NCBI GenBank assembly: GCA_008704415.1
Contig: VXIS01000019.1
Coordinates: 218,183-282,182 of the forward strand
Source of the DNA: Sphaerosporella brunnea
Taxonomy: Eukaryota; Ascomycota; Pezizomycetes; Pezizales; Pyronemataceae
Direction: 5' to 3'
Length of the DNA: 64,000 nt
Part shown: in pieces, positions 32,660-44,292 of the stretch
How the letters are laid out: every line of letters starts with the position of its first letter
Position numbering within the stretch: position 1 is the stretch's first letter
Notes under the pieces: generated by a model
What the model was told of the DNA's origin: nothing
Database searches by the model: none
Seen by the model: only the letters and a program-made list of their open reading frames with translations
Program-made: the position numbers and the translations under genes

Positions 32660-33830
32660 GACCCAACACGCTCGCACTGCAACAACCTGGGGATTACCAC
32701 TTGAAATATTGTCCTGTCTTGCCATCACAAACGTCTACTTTCCTCAGAGAGCCTAAATACCGGGTGCTGGTTTCTGCCCTCGCTGGAAAGTGAGCATGGG
32801 GTGATCAGGCAAATCCTTTGGCTATTGAAGTGTTGCTCGGGTGAGTTGGGGGTTCCGTGGGCTGACACAGTACTCAAGCTGTAATCTTCAAGGCGTTGAC
32901 GAGTCGGCGGTTTGGGGTCTTGAAAGCTGAAATTTTGGCCCGCAACGTCCTTCGAGATCACCCTTACGGCAGTTCAAACAAGCACCACCCTACTACTCAT
33001 CAGGAGATTACTTGATGCTACCCGTTATGCCTGGCTGCTGCCCTCACAGGGTGGTCGTGGTGAAAAGTGAGCAAGGGGCAGCCAGACCTCTGCAAAGGTT
33101 TCATCAACTGGTCTTCACGCAGTGGAAAGGCCGGTTGCTTGGAGTGGTCCGTACTCGAGTTGTTTCTCTCAAGGCGTTGATAGTCAACCTCCTGGTGTTT
33201 TAGCCATAGAGTCTTTCTATCCTACTTGGACCTCCTCTTCGGACTTATACCGCACTGCAACAACTTGGAGCCCTCTCACTTGCAGTATTGTCAAACCTCG
33301 CTATCACATTCTCCTACTCTTCTCGTGAACCTAGTCACCGGGTACTGGCCATTGCCCTCCTGATGCTACGACGTGCAGGTGGTGGATTGAAGCGAGCACG
33401 GGGTGGCCAGCTAAATCCTCAGGTTATCTAGATGTTGCACAGGGGAGCTGGTAGTCTAGTGGGCGCTCGAGCTGACCCTCTCTCAAGAAGTTGGCGAGTC
33501 GCATGGTTAAAGTCCGGAGTATGGATAGCCAAAGTATGGAGTTTTATGATATTTCCAGGCGCTGACCGTACTATAACAAGGCTGGAGATCACCTTGCGGT
33601 ATCGTTTACCCATGCCATCACGTTCACTGACACCCGCTCCCCTAGAGAATGCCAGATGCCGTGGTACTGGTCGCTGCCCTCGTATGGCGGGCGGAGGAGA
33701 GCACGGAGCGACCAGGTAAAACCTTCGGTTATCGAAGTTATTTCTTGGGGGATTCGGGGTTCTGTGAGGTACAAACGACGTACTCGAGTTCTACCTCTGT
33801 AGTCGTATTGACTTATCGAGCCGCTGGCTC
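32660..33830. repeat. Degenerate ~300-bp tandem repeat, about four copies
   Basis: Recurring blocks are: CACTGCAACAACCTGG-like (32675, 33250, and diverged near 32940 and 33570), then TACCGGGTGCTGG with TGCCCTC (32757, 33024, 33335, 33656), then GAGCACGGGGTGACCAG-like, and GTACTCGAG. Spacing between equivalent blocks is 267, 311 and 321 bp. Copies are heavily diverged. A further partial copy may be present near 30340 (GATGCTACCAGTTCCCTC ... GGACGTGCAGGTGATGG). No frame is open across the units. It abuts the LINE fragment, so it may be part of, or a target of, that element. Confidence 0.7.
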
Positions 33831-33943
33831 AATTGCTGTTGGGCCGTCAGCCACCGGTCGATTATCTCTCCATCTACATTTCACCACGACGACAACAACA
33901 ACTAGAGTTGGCACTCCACTGCCTCCCTGCGGGGAGTCCAACA

Positions 33944-34890
33944 GGGACCGTCCGCAACTTTGTGGACGAGCAGGCCCCCCTCCGACGGCTGCACGACTCC
34001 GGGCCAGGGCCCGGTCGATGGATTGTTCCCAGGATTGCTCACGCGGAGCGCACCCTCCTCGATGCGGGCTGGACCACCGAGTTCCGCTGGACACCCGGCC
34101 ATAAAGACGTCCCTGGCAACGAGCAGGCCGATCGCTTTGCCAAAGCGGCCGCTGAACGTCAGACCCCAACTGAGACCCCCGAAGTACTCAATATCACGTC
34201 ACTCGCCCACATTGCCAGGACTGTCACACAGGCCAAACGGCGAGACCGAGAACAATGGCTACACAAACACTGCCAGTCCAAGAGCTACTACAAGAGGCCC
34301 CAAGGTAGCAAAGCCGCTTTCAAGGCCAAGAAGACGCTGGCGTCGCGCTTCTTTCAACTACGACTTCAGAAAGCCCCGACAGCCCCCTACCTGTACAAGA
34401 CAGGACGCCGCGAGGACGACAAATGCTGGTTCTGCACCTCCAGGCCGACCCAGTCCAGGGACCATCTTTTTAAGACATGCCGGAAGTGGCGAAAGGAGCA
34501 AATGACTCTGTGGAAGACGGTGGCGGAAGCCACTCAAAAAGGAGGGAAAAGAGACGGAAAACGAATACGTCAGTCAGAGACCTGCTGGCGGACGAGCGCT
34601 GCGCAGAGGCGGTGATGGCCTTCTTAGGCAGCACAAACGTGGGAATGTGGCCGGATAGGGCCTAAATCTGTCTCCTTTGTCTATGAGACGAATTTCCTTG
34701 GTACGACTTATAGTGGTTACGATTTCCTTGCTTTATTTCCTTCGGAGGAGCGGGCCCCAGAGTAGGACACGTGCCTAGGGGTGGCGATGATTCTGTATTT
34801 ACATGCCATGGCCGCAAGCGGCCGAATGCAAAATGATTAAAACAAACAAAACGACAACAACAACAACAACAACCACCACCCCATCGCCGC
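33944..34890 (+). mobile_element. 5'-truncated, decayed LINE (Tad/I-like) with RNase H and 3' tail
   Basis: The only recognisable protein part is the RNase H C-terminus of a non-LTR retrotransposon polyprotein: an NFVDEQAP stretch, then FRWTPGHKDVPGNEQADRFAK (TPGHxxxxGNExAD). A Cys motif follows, KCWFCTSRPTQSRDHLFKTC, the CCHC-like knuckle at ORF2 ends. The end TSVRDLLADERCAEAV (34585-34630) is in another frame, so there is a frameshift near 34540-34580. No reverse transcriptase domain is left. After the stop at 34663 a 3' UTR runs to the GGCCGCAAGCGGCC hairpin (about 34810) and an AAC-rich tail to 34890. A minus-strand relic of the same tail sits at 11126. Confidence 0.85.
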
Positions 34891-35624
34891 CTCCCTGCTT
34901 TGTTACCAGCTAACTCAGCCCGTTTCAACCTTTTGAAAGATAAGTTTGCAGCTTGTGGACCTGGGCCTCATGGAGGTGCCTGTCGGGGGGAGCAGGAGGG
35001 GCGGGCCTGCTCAGCTAACGAGTTATCAGCACTGAGGACGATCTGTGTGCGTGTGTAATCATATTTATTGTCATCATGCAACCTCGAAAGATTACTGACT
35101 TTGCCACAGCAACTCACGATCCGATGGCTAAAACCTAAGCCAAGTATCCACTTCTCCGTTCTCACCTATACTGAGGACGATATCAAACAGCAACGCCGCC
35201 TCAACCCACCGTCGCCTGCTCTAATGCACTCGCCGCGATGGTAGTGGTTGTGATGGTGGTTTTCTTGTGGATGGCGGGGATCTGGAGGAGGGCAGAGCAG
35301 CAGAGAAGTGGTAACGCAGACGCGAAGGAAAGATACACGGGTACTGGCTTGATAGTTTTTGTTCCATGCTCTCACTACTTTTTTGCTGGTCATGATGGCT
35401 CACTGCCTGCTGAAGTTTCTTTCCTGAACCCTGCATGCAAGGGACAATCCAATCCCATAGCCATGAAACTCTGGATATCAATATATATATATATACGCCA
35501 TAATGATACTCAACCGGACCTCATAAACCATCGTGACAAGCAAAACTCCAACATCCCATGCGTAAAAAATACCAAAAAAAGAGTCAAAAACCTCCATACA
35601 GAAAACCCCGTGTAAAAAAATGCT
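34891..35624. other. Intergenic before MFS gene 3' end
   Basis: No supported gene. A TA dinucleotide run lies at 35481-35494 and A-rich stretches lie at about 35565-35620. Confidence 0.5.
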
Positions 35625-37971
35625 TTATTTGAACGGAGCCATCATATTCTTGCGAACCTATAAAAGAACCATTAGTGGTGAAAAGCAAAGAGTATGGTGA
35701 GAGGAGAAACTTACTGTCCACAACCGCAACCGCTTGCCGTACATATACAAGGGAATAGTAAAGAGCAAACATCCGATCTGGATTGCGCCGAGTGCAGCAA
35801 ACACCCTCTTCGAACCATCATCCGCTAGCCAGTGGTTGAAAAACAGCGAGAAAACGAAGCCGTGCAGCACGTCTACATTCCACATCAGTATCCAGTCCAC
35901 AGGTTGATAAAAGCAACATACTCTTGGAAAAGTTCAGCGTCACAAGCGCCTCACCAGCAAACTGTCTGTAGCTGTCGACGCAGAACGTGATGGCAGTCGT
36001 ACTACCCAACGAGCACCCAAAACTGATGATTCCGAAAAACACGGTGGGTACGATCCAAGAATCATGATTCTCGGCACTCCATCCGAATCCCATCAGGCCA
36101 ATCGCTGTGCATAGAGCCACAGGGATAGCCATAACGAGACGGAACTCAGGCTCGTAGATTCCACCATTCCGGCGGGCCATGAACCTGACAATGATGTCCG
36201 AGACCTTTCCGGCAACGGCTGTACCGATCACACCGCCAATGAAGGGAGAAAGGTATACGAGGCCGGTGGCGAGCGGCGAGAAGTTGTAAGGTTTGGTCTG
36301 GTAAATATGGGCCACGGATTCGGACAGAACGATAAGCCAACCGATGGAGAATGCGTAGACCACCGTGCTCCACAGAACTGCAGGGTATGCAAAAAGAACG
36401 AACGGACGGAAAGCTGCTTTCCACCATGCGACTGTCTGCTGCTTTCCTTTGTAGAGCTTCAGAGTGGACCTGAAAGTATGTGGCACCATCTTGTGAGCCT
36501 CCGTGTCCGTATCGTGATGCACAATGTCGGGTCTAACAGAAACTCCCTCGACGGGCTTCAGTCCTTCAGTACGGACATAATGGTCAAGCGATTCGCGGGA
36601 GGTCTTTCCGTGGTCCATCTGGTACACTTCTCGAGCCGTGGGGACCTCCTCAATCACACCGCCGTCTTCTTCTTCTTCATGCTTCTCGTTCATGGGTTCT
36701 GCGAACGTTGCATGGCGTCCACCGTCTGTGATTCTGTGTTCAATCTCTGCGGATATCGGAGTCTCGGTTTGGGGACGGAAATCCTTCTCGACGACAGCGT
36801 GAGGAGCATGAACTTCACGTTTCTTGGAATCCCTGGAAATTCCAGTTGCTCGCGACAAGGAAGAGGCAGCACGATGGATGAGACTCGGACGTGTAGAATG
36901 CTGCTTAGGCCGTGGGGTTCTGTCCCAAAACGTCTCCGGGACGAAGAAGAACAGGAGGAAAAAGTTGAATCCCACAACTATGGAAACGATCCAGAACACC
37001 CAGCGCCATCCCTTCGCTTGGATGATGACGGCGCTGACCAAAGGTATCAAGTTCTTTCCGCCCAGCAACAGCAGAGTGTAGATACCGATTCGGTAGGCGC
37101 GTTCATGGAGGAAGAAGATCTCGGCAATTGTGGCAGACGGCAGTGACTCGCAAGGCTGACTTTCGAGTCAGCCACAGACCGAAATGTAGAATCACGCATA
37201 GACTTACCGCCACTCCAACACCCATAACAATCCTCGCCACGACTAATGACGCATAGGATTTTGACGCGGCTGCCCATACCGACGCGGCAAGGAACAATAC
37301 GACGCCAGCAAGATACACGGGACGCTTGCCAAAGATGAGAGCTGTAGGACTCGAGATCACGCAACCGATACCAAGACCGAGCATGTAGAGACCTGCACAT
37401 CACATCCCCAACATTAGTCGGGTGCTCGGGCATGCGTGCATGGGCGTGTCGGAAGCAAGATAGCGCGGCAACGTCTGTGCAGCGCGATCCTTGCCAGAGA
37501 ATGCCGTAAAACAAACGGAGATAAGGCACCAGCCGAAGTCAAGACATACCTGTGGTCAATGCGACTTGAGGGATAGTGACACCGAAGGTGGCCGCAACCT
37601 CGTTGAATCCAGCCGCCAGAATAGGCGTCTGGCCGCCTCCCATCATGCAATGCCATCCCAGACTGAGCAATGCACAATCACGCCGCCAACCCGGCCAGTT
37701 CAGAGGGTCGTTCGGGCTCTCATCGGGCTGAGGTACGAGGATGATACCATCCGCCGTCCTTTTCCGTTCTATCTGATCGATTCCCAGTGGCTCCTGTTTT
37801 GTATCGGAAAGTAAAAGAACGGTTCCTTCGTGAGATCGTCAGCAAAAGTCCAAATTTGGCACTTTCAACACAGACGAAGGGGGGGGGGGTGGAAATCGCG
37901 AAAGAGTGCAGCATACCGGGGACTTCATCGGTATCTGCATCAAGAACTCCGAGAGTATGTCTGGGAGCCAT
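35625..37971 (-). CDS. MFS transporter, DHA1/Hol1-like (left-arm copy, one base in excess)
   Basis: Plasma-membrane drug/polyamine-type H+ antiporter, about 635 residues, 12 helices. Exons: 37971-37917, 37793-37550, 37392-37208, 37155-35922, 35872-35715 and 35657-35625. The family signature NDPLNWPGWRR precedes helix 1. Other marks are LFGKRPVYL-type loop (FGKRPVYLAGVVLFL), the segment PSATIAEIFFLHERAYRIG and LLLLGGKNLIPLVSAVII. A long hydrophilic central loop of about 150 residues (EKHEEEEDGGV) is followed by helices 7-12 (LWSTVVYAFSIGWLIVL ...). The exon sum is one nucleotide too long: a TTTT run at 37760-37763 should be TTT, as in the right-arm copy at about 62340. Corrected, all splices stay in frame. 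I judge this a sequencing error rather than a pseudogene. The substrate is unknown. The palindrome begins (as visible) inside it at 36143. Confidence 0.88.
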
Positions 37972-38501
37972 GTTTCTCCACGCGGCGGGAGAGGTGGTCT
38001 GTGAGGAAACGAACGAAGATCGAGACAAGTACAGTAGAGAATGGGATGACTCCTCGGACGTGACTGGAACAGGAAGTGGGAGGGAAAGAGGGCAGTTATA
38101 GCATGTTTCCTCCAAGGGCTAACTAGAGTACTGTGCTTCGGTACTTCTAGTGGTATGTAACCAATTTACCCCCGCTTCAGAGCTGTGTGTGTGGGGGGGG
38201 GGTTGGTTTATCGCGTCGAGCGAATATCTCAGTTGCTGACATCATAGCCGCTGACTTTGAATCTCCTCCCGGTGATCGCGGGAATAGGCCGCTAGACGGT
38301 TGCACCTGCTGCCACGAGACAGGGCCCCGCATACATGCACACACACAACCAACCCTCCCGTCTCCACAGGGCCCTTTAGTGTATTCTGCATGCAAAGCAC
38401 TCTAGTACGCAGCATTTCCGGACAGGGGTCCGTTAGGAACGCGTAGCGTGAGGCTTGGCCACAGTCGTGCATGGTGCATTGGTTGAGAAGGAGCAAGCTC
38501 A

Positions 38502-38567
38502 TTCAACCTTTCTATTGAGCAACCTTCATGATCGCCATGTTGTCTTCAACCTTTCTATTGAGCAACC
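38502..38567. repeat. 23-bp direct repeat, two copies
   Basis: TTCAACCTTTCTATTGAGCA plus ACC occurs at 38502-38524 and 38545-38567, just upstream of small gene A. The mirror copy is at about 61554-61619 in the right arm. Confidence 0.9.
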
Positions 38568-38710
38568 AGCGGTTGAACACTCATCGACACGACGAGCGAA
38601 CATCTACGGGCGACAAGGTGAGTCCGTTTAATGTCACATCATCTCTCTAACTGGCTAGAGTATTGAAGACTGACTTGCTGAATTCACGAGAACAGAGTAA
38701 TCGTCCAACC

Positions 38711-39211
38711 ATGCCCACGATTTTTAGCAAACTTGCCATTAGGGCTGCTGCTCCTCGTGTTATCTTGAGGATCCCTTCGCTTGGACACGTCGGACACAGC
38801 TCGGAGGAGACAACAGATGAGGCAACGGGTTACGGGAATGAGGGAAAGGAGAAGCCTGTCAGAGAATGACTCTATTGGAAAATATAAGTTCGCTATCATG
38901 GGTCTGCTTGGCTATAGTCTGATTTCTTGTGAGAATGTGGAATCAGGTATCAGCGAGATGAAATCGTTGTTCAAGTGGGCTGGGGGATTCGTTTTCGCGT
39001 TGGTAAGAAATAAGTGGCCTCTTTCTATCAGCCCTTACATCGACGAATGTACCAGTTTGGTGCGAATTATTACTTCGACACTACGATGGAGGCGATCGAC
39101 GATCAGGAAGGGAGGTTGAAGGGGCACATGAAGGCTGAACTGAACCAGCTTCGGCTGGAAATCCGCAATGATCGTTTGCAGGATCAGCTGAATGGAAAGG
39201 ACAGAGTTTAG
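38711..39211 (+). CDS. Small gene A: putative mitochondrial membrane/coiled-coil protein
   Basis: Not recognised. Exons 38711-38756, 38800-39002 and 39056-39211 give 134 residues. Introns are 43 nt (weak GTGTTA donor) and 53 nt (GTAAGA ... CTTAC ... CCAG). The three exons sum to a multiple of three, which supports the model. The N-terminus (MPTIFSKLAIRAAAP) is basic and could be a mitochondrial presequence. Two short hydrophobic segments follow (YKFAIMGLLGYSLIS, WAGGFVFALF), then a charged helix (MKAELNQLRLEIRNDRLQ). The 5' leader contains a conserved intron (GTGAGTCC ... CTAACTGGCTAG) nearly identical to that of gene B at 39822, so A and B are paralogs or share a duplicated promoter. Function unknown. 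Confidence 0.55.
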
Positions 39212-39341
39212 ACGTGTCTTTGGGGGGTGTTTTGTTTTTTGTTTTTTTCCATGGTGTTTGCGGGGCTTTAGACTGGTTTGGCGCATCGAACCCTTTTTTA
39301 CTTGAATCCTAATCGGCTGACTGTTAGTTTTTGCTTGTATA

Positions 39342-39467
39342 CCGCATAAACTCACAAGCAAGAGACTGGGCTAAGTCACTGCGCCATGTAGGCTTAGTGA
39401 CTTTGCCACATGGCGCAGTGACTTAGCTAGTGACGTAGCCCAGTCTCTTGCTTGTGAGTTTATGCGG
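39342..39467. mobile_element. MITE-1, 126 bp, nearly all TIR, TA-flanked
   Basis: Begins CCGCATAAACTCACAAGCAA and ends with the reverse complement; the TIR is 31 bp perfect. TA flanks both ends (39340-39341, 39468-39469). The interior AAGTCACTGCGCCATG is itself inverted, so the element is almost one hairpin. Non-autonomous, Tc1/mariner-like by TA duplication. Confidence 0.85.
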
Positions 39468-39528
39468 TACTAATTGGCTATTACTTGCATTGCTTCATGT
39501 TTTTTGTGGATTGATTACGTGATATGTA

Positions 39529-39786
39529 CTGTAGCGAGCAATGAGGTTCGAACGTCACGGGAATCGGTTCGTTATCCGTTGTGGTCTGTTCGTCACCGAA
39601 ATCTTGGCGCGAGTGCTGTGCAGTGACGCTTCGAAACGCTCAACCCGCGAGCGTTTCGTCACGACCAAGGACCGGTACGAATGCGCTCAGCGTTCGTTAG
39701 CCGGGAGTTGTCGGTTTCGCCCGGTTCGTTAATAAAAAAGTGTCTTGGCGGTCGGAATCCCGTTCGAACCTCATTGCTCGCTGCGG
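39529..39786. mobile_element. MITE-2, 258 bp, TA-flanked
   Basis: Left end CTGTAGCGAGCAATGAGGTT and right end reverse complement of CCGCAGCGAGCAATGAGGTT: a 26-bp TIR with two mismatches, flanked by TA. No transposase. Its right end lies about 30 bp before the leader intron of gene B and may supply its upstream exon. Confidence 0.8.
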
Positions 39787-39893
39787 TACACGAAGAACAA
39801 AGATTGCACAACGACAGGTGAGTCCATTTAATGTCACGTTATCTCTCTAACTGGCTAGCTAAATTCACGAGAAGTGAAAAGTAGCCGACCACC

Positions 39894-40356
39894 ATGTTCA
39901 GGCTCGTTAGCAAGCAATCGTTCAAGCCTATGGGCGTCCACTACCGTCTTCAAGTCCGCAGGGCGATCAGCAGTACTACTCCGGTGAGCTCGAAGCTTTG
40001 ATACCTTACAAACTGCTCCAACTGAGCGGCTCAGAGATGCAACACCGACGATGATAGCAATGGTCAATCCACTGGCAGTGCAGATGGTCCAATCCACCCT
40101 CCCTGGGAATCCCGGCTCTTACTACCACACAGCTGGCTCTCAGAAAGAGATGAAATCGGAGATGAATGCGAAGTTCGACAAGATGGACGCCAAGATTGAT
40201 GCGAATTTCGACAAGTTGAACACCAAGATGGATAGGGAATACGACAAGAGGATGTACTGCAAGTTTGACCGTTTGTTATACGCCATTATCGGTAGTTTTG
40301 CTACTGTTCTCTCGACAGGCGGCTTCGCCTCCTACTTGACCTGGAAGAAGCAGTAG
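39894..40356 (+). CDS. Small gene B: putative mitochondrial coiled-coil protein with C-terminal helix
   Basis: Paralog partner of gene A. Exons 39894-39983 and 40027-40356 (43-nt intron, GTGAGC ... CTTAC ... CTGAG) give 139 residues. The N-terminus is Arg/Lys-rich without acids (MFRLVSKQSFKPMGVHYRLQ) and ends RRAIS, typical of a cleaved mitochondrial presequence. The middle is a heptad-like coiled coil built of a repeat, FDKMDAKIDANFDKLNTKMD. The end is one membrane helix, LLYAIIGSFATVLSTGGFA, and WKKQ. The layout recalls the DUF1640/CCDC90 (Mcur1-like) group, but it is too short to be sure. The leader intron is shared with gene A. Confidence 0.6.
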
Positions 40357-40613
40357 AGATCCGGAGGCTGCTAAGGCATGGTAAGCGTGGTGCAGTCCAC
40401 CCGTTTGAAAAGATCGACGACTGATTGATATGTGTGGACTTGCCTTTTTTTCCATGATTAATACGGGCCGGCGCATAAAATACGGTGTTTTAGCAGGACG
40501 GTGTTACTATGGTTTTTTTTTTTTTTTGCTTATACTCTTCCATGGGTGACTGCTTCGGCTGGGCAGGTTATGTGTATAGATACATCTGTTGCTTGCTTGC
40601 TGTACGAGCTGTA

Positions 40614-41214
40614 GGGGTATTCAATTTGGCTGAAAACGGCACCATATAGGGGTCGCCGATTAGCGATAGCATAATAGGTAGTTGTAGTTGAATACCCCCA
40701 ATAAAAGATGCCTAAAATTGGGCATATTATGCGCCGTAAAAGTTGTTTCCTCTTGTCGCTTGTTTTGCGCCTGATTCCGGTGGAGCATGTGAGCCGCGAT
40801 TATGTGGAGGGCCATAATCGGTGGGCTATTTGGAGCTTTATTGATCCCCGGCCATCATTACTCGGGGGATTTTTAAGTATTGGGACACGCAGTTTACCCG
40901 GCACCCCTAACCCACGCGCTCCCCATCAAAAACAGAGCACTGCAAAACACGATTTTGTCGCAACAAAAATATGAAATTTCTAGTTCTTCATTGCCAAGCG
41001 TCTTAGAGAATAGGTACCTAGTTTTGAGATTTTAAGTAAATTTTTTGGGCAAGAAACGGTGGAGATATCATTTTTCAGGTGAGCTTTGGTTAGTGATGCC
41101 GGGTAAATTGCGTGTCCCAATACTTAAAAATCCGTCGAGTAAAATGAAAAGGCATATTATGTGCCTAAAATGAAAAGTAGACGTCCATATTCTGGTACCC
41201 AAATTGAATACCCC
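40614..41214. mobile_element. TIR element, 601 bp, host of a nested MITE
   Basis: Ends are GGGGTATTCAATTTGG and its reverse complement CCAAATTGAATACCCC (16 bp perfect). Sub-terminal GCCTAAAATTGGGCATATTA-type motifs are also inverted. I see no clear target duplication. Removing the nested element at 40861-41139 leaves about 320 bp, so it is non-autonomous. Confidence 0.75.
40861..41139. mobile_element. Nested MITE-3, 279 bp, TA-flanked
   Basis: TIRs of about 37 bp begin CTCG, then GGATTTTTAAGTATTGGGAC, and end TTTACCCGGCA, with three mismatches between ends. TA is duplicated at 40859-40860 and 41140-41141. It sits inside the 40614-41214 element and therefore inserted later. Confidence 0.85.
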
Positions 41215-42378
41215 TTGTGCTTCAAGTGCAGCTCTAAAAACGCTGCCAGATCTTCTCTAGATAAGGTTGGTGTAAGGAAAAGAGTCCCCCCGTACTTCCC
41301 CCCCTTCCCCGCACATACCTCCACCTTCCCTGATGTCCCCTAGTTTTCCCCCGATAAGCAGAGACATGTGGAGTAGTAGCAAATCACAATGTTATCCCCA
41401 TCCACATGCTCCGCCCGCAACACGTGCAAGAACCTTATCGCCCGACGGCTCGAGTGGAGGCCGGAAAGGAGGGGAGGCTGGAAACCTCGTCATCGGAGGT
41501 CCGGATCGAATAAGCGATACACGCGGCGGCATACATGAGGGGGTATGATCATGATCCATCCAGCGCTCGCCACAACCGTTCTTCAAATGAAACTCGGGTG
41601 AAACGCCTGTCGCGCTTCAAACGAAAACCATGCAGACTACCTAATGCACCCCGCAAAGCGAGTGCACATTTTCCTTTTGACGCAGAGCCAGACGGGGGGG
41701 ATATTCTTAGCAACCTGTGTCGCCTCGCCGAGGGATATAAATGAGCATTATTGACGGTCTGGCGATGTTCCGAAAAAGAAACATTGGCTGGTTACGCTTG
41801 CTCGTTTTTTTTTTTTTTTTCTCGGTTCCGCGTGCTCAACTCGCGGCACGAGCTGCCCGGATACCGCCCGTGACCGTATATGGTGACACCGAAACACAAC
41901 ATGTCACCCCAACTCCACAAAGTATGTCACCGAGAGAGAGATCTTCGCCAACTGACGGCCTTGTCCGAGACATCTGACATGCTAATCTACGTAGAGTACA
42001 CAGTTCCCGTGCGAGTTCGGCTGCATGATGTTTTTTTTCTGGGCGGGCCTCCGCATTCGTTACTCCACATTTGCATCCGAAGATCATGATGAAGAGCTGC
42101 GCGTGCATACACACATCGGCGTTCATTCAAATCGCTCTCTGTTGTAAGAGTTTCTTTGTCGGGCGTTCCAGCCGCAGGACAAATGTTGGATCGCCAGGCT
42201 CACGAGACCGGTCCGCCGTTCCGCCTGCATTGCAGCCGTCCCACACTACCTCACTCGCGAAGAGTGCAGAAATTCGAAAAGTTTAAAATCTAACCAGAAT
42301 TTTCGAAACATGTCTATTATACAACGAAATTAACGCCTCCTTGCTTCCCTCCTCCCTCTTTTTCCTACCTTGACATCA
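41215..42378. other. Intergenic
   Basis: No supported gene. C-rich and T-rich runs (41285-41345, 41808-41822). Confidence 0.5.
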
Positions 42379-44292
42379 CTATGTCGCCGTGGCAGAAACG
42401 AACTCAAATGACCGCGATGGCTCCACAGTTATAGTCGACCCATTCAAGGGCTCTGTAGTCCGTGCAGCCGCTGAGGCACTAGCAGTCGGCGTGGGCGTAA
42501 TATCTGCCGCTGTCGAGCTTTGGAACTTAGCAGTAGTAGTCGCAGTAGTAGTAGTAGGACCGATTTTCGAATCGAACGTTCTAGTCGGAACAGCGGCGGT
42601 TTCGGTGGGGGTTACGACCGCGTCGGAACATGTGGTAGTACTTTCTGCCGGCCGTTGAGTCGATGTCACCGCTGCGGCGGTTCTCGCCCTCGTGCGACTC
42701 GACGTGGAAGTGGTTGTTGCCCCCGCAGCCGTAGTGCTAGCAGTGATGATGGGAAACTCGGTCGGATTCACAGGCTCAAACGAGCGCGATGGGATATCCG
42801 CGATAGAAGTTTGCCCCGACGATGCGGCAGTGGTGGTTGGTTCTACAGGCTGCTGCTGCGCCGCTGTGCTACTGGCAGTTCTGGTTCTGTTTTTGCGGCC
42901 GGTTTTTCTGCGGGTTATGGTTGAGGCTGAGGTTGCAGTGGTGATTGGGAAGTCGGTGGGGTCTGCTGGCTCGAAGGTGCGCGTTGGGAGTGCGGCGGTT
43001 GAGGTTGGGAATACTGCTGTCCCGGAGGGCCCTGTGGGGGCAGTGTGGGCTATGCATGTAGTATCCGCCAGCTGTGTCTCTGCGGCCGTAGACGTGGTTC
43101 CCGCCACCGCAGTGGTGGGGGTGATGATTGGGAACTCAGTGGGGTTCACGGGCTCAAAGCTTCTGCTCGGAATATCCGCAGTCGACGTTTGTCCCACGGT
43201 GCTGGTGGCTTCCGCTAATTGCGTACAGGAAGTGCTGGCACCCGCCGCCGCCGTACTAAGTTCCACGCAAGCAAAACTCATCGCTTTTGTCAACCCTGGA
43301 GCCTTTGTGTACGACCAACATAGCTTCGTACCGATGGGCACGATATTGCTAGTAACGTAGATGTTCCCCGCGGTGGTGGCTGCCCCAACAAGTTCTCCGG
43401 TGCGTTTTATCACCTGCAGCTGTGTATTTGCGATGCCGGTGCCAGATACAGTCTCCCAAGTGAGAAGGGCGTAGTCACTATCGAAAGCCGCAGCATGAAC
43501 GTTCCTGTGCTGCGTGCTGTTCTCCTGCGTAATGTTTGTACTCGCGGTTTCGGACGTCTGGGTGTCTACCAGTGATACGGCTATGTTGCTGGGAGACCCG
43601 TACTCATGTGCCACGAGGTAGGTAGTTGTGTTCGGGAAATGTGTTAGGCTGGGACTACTGCTCGAGGCTGCGATTCGTTTACCCGCGACCCAGACGACGC
43701 CTTGGGGGTCTATACAGCCAGTTGTGGTGGTGTTGCAGTTGGTGGAATGTGGTTCCTGCCTGAGTTGAAGAATGTTGTCGAGGGAGCGCTTGACTTTCGT
43801 GGAGTCACCGCCGTCGACGGCTACGACGAGGCTGTTGGGATCACCTTTTTTCAAAGCTATGCTGCTCACTGCACCAAGTCTCCGTCAGAAACTGGAATAT
43901 CACAGAAGGACGTGGAGGAAGTATAATTTACCTCCAGTGGCACTCTGGATCACAGTTGGCTCCCCCACCGCTTGAAAATCTGCGGTATTGAACTTTTGGA
44001 CCAGAACGGAGTCGTAACCATCCGCTGATACGAACGCGATCCAACCATTTGTTCCGTCCGCCGATAGCTTTCCATTGCCATTCGTAAACATCACATCCTG
44101 CCAGCTTTAGGAATCCCAGAACCAACTCACTGTGAAAGGGGTACTTCGATGCTGACTTGTCCCGTTAACGACCGGATCAAAAGCTTCGCTCAGTTTTAAC
44201 ACATCCGGAAACGTCGTGAAGTCCGTGGCCTGTGCTTGCACCACAGCGGCGCTTGCTGTAAACACCAGGGCAAAAAAACGAGTGGATATCAT
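42379..44292 (-). CDS. Secreted Thr/Ser-rich repeat protein (left-arm copy)
   Basis: Not recognised by family. Exons 44292-44131, 44097-43932 and 43868-42379 give 605 residues. Introns are 33 nt (exceptionally short) and 63 nt; lengths sum to a multiple of three. A signal peptide is clear: MISTRFFALVFTASAAVVQA, then QA. Residues about 23-240 form a mixed beta-type ectodomain (SADGYDSVLVQKFNTADFQ; SDYALLTWETVSGTG). From about 255 to the end the protein is a Thr/Ser/Ala-rich stalk containing four spaced copies of a motif P[ST]R[ST]FEP[VA][ND]PTEFPI and two shorter ones. There is no C-terminal hydrophobic GPI signal. This suggests an O-mannosylated secreted or cell-wall protein. The copy in the other arm is 55866-57779 with the same 496-codon main exon. 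Confidence 0.8.

Noticed and set aside
33833..34615. Active retrotransposon or retroviral gene
   Set aside because: Only an RNase H end with a frameshift remains, no reverse transcriptase; it is a dead LINE fragment.
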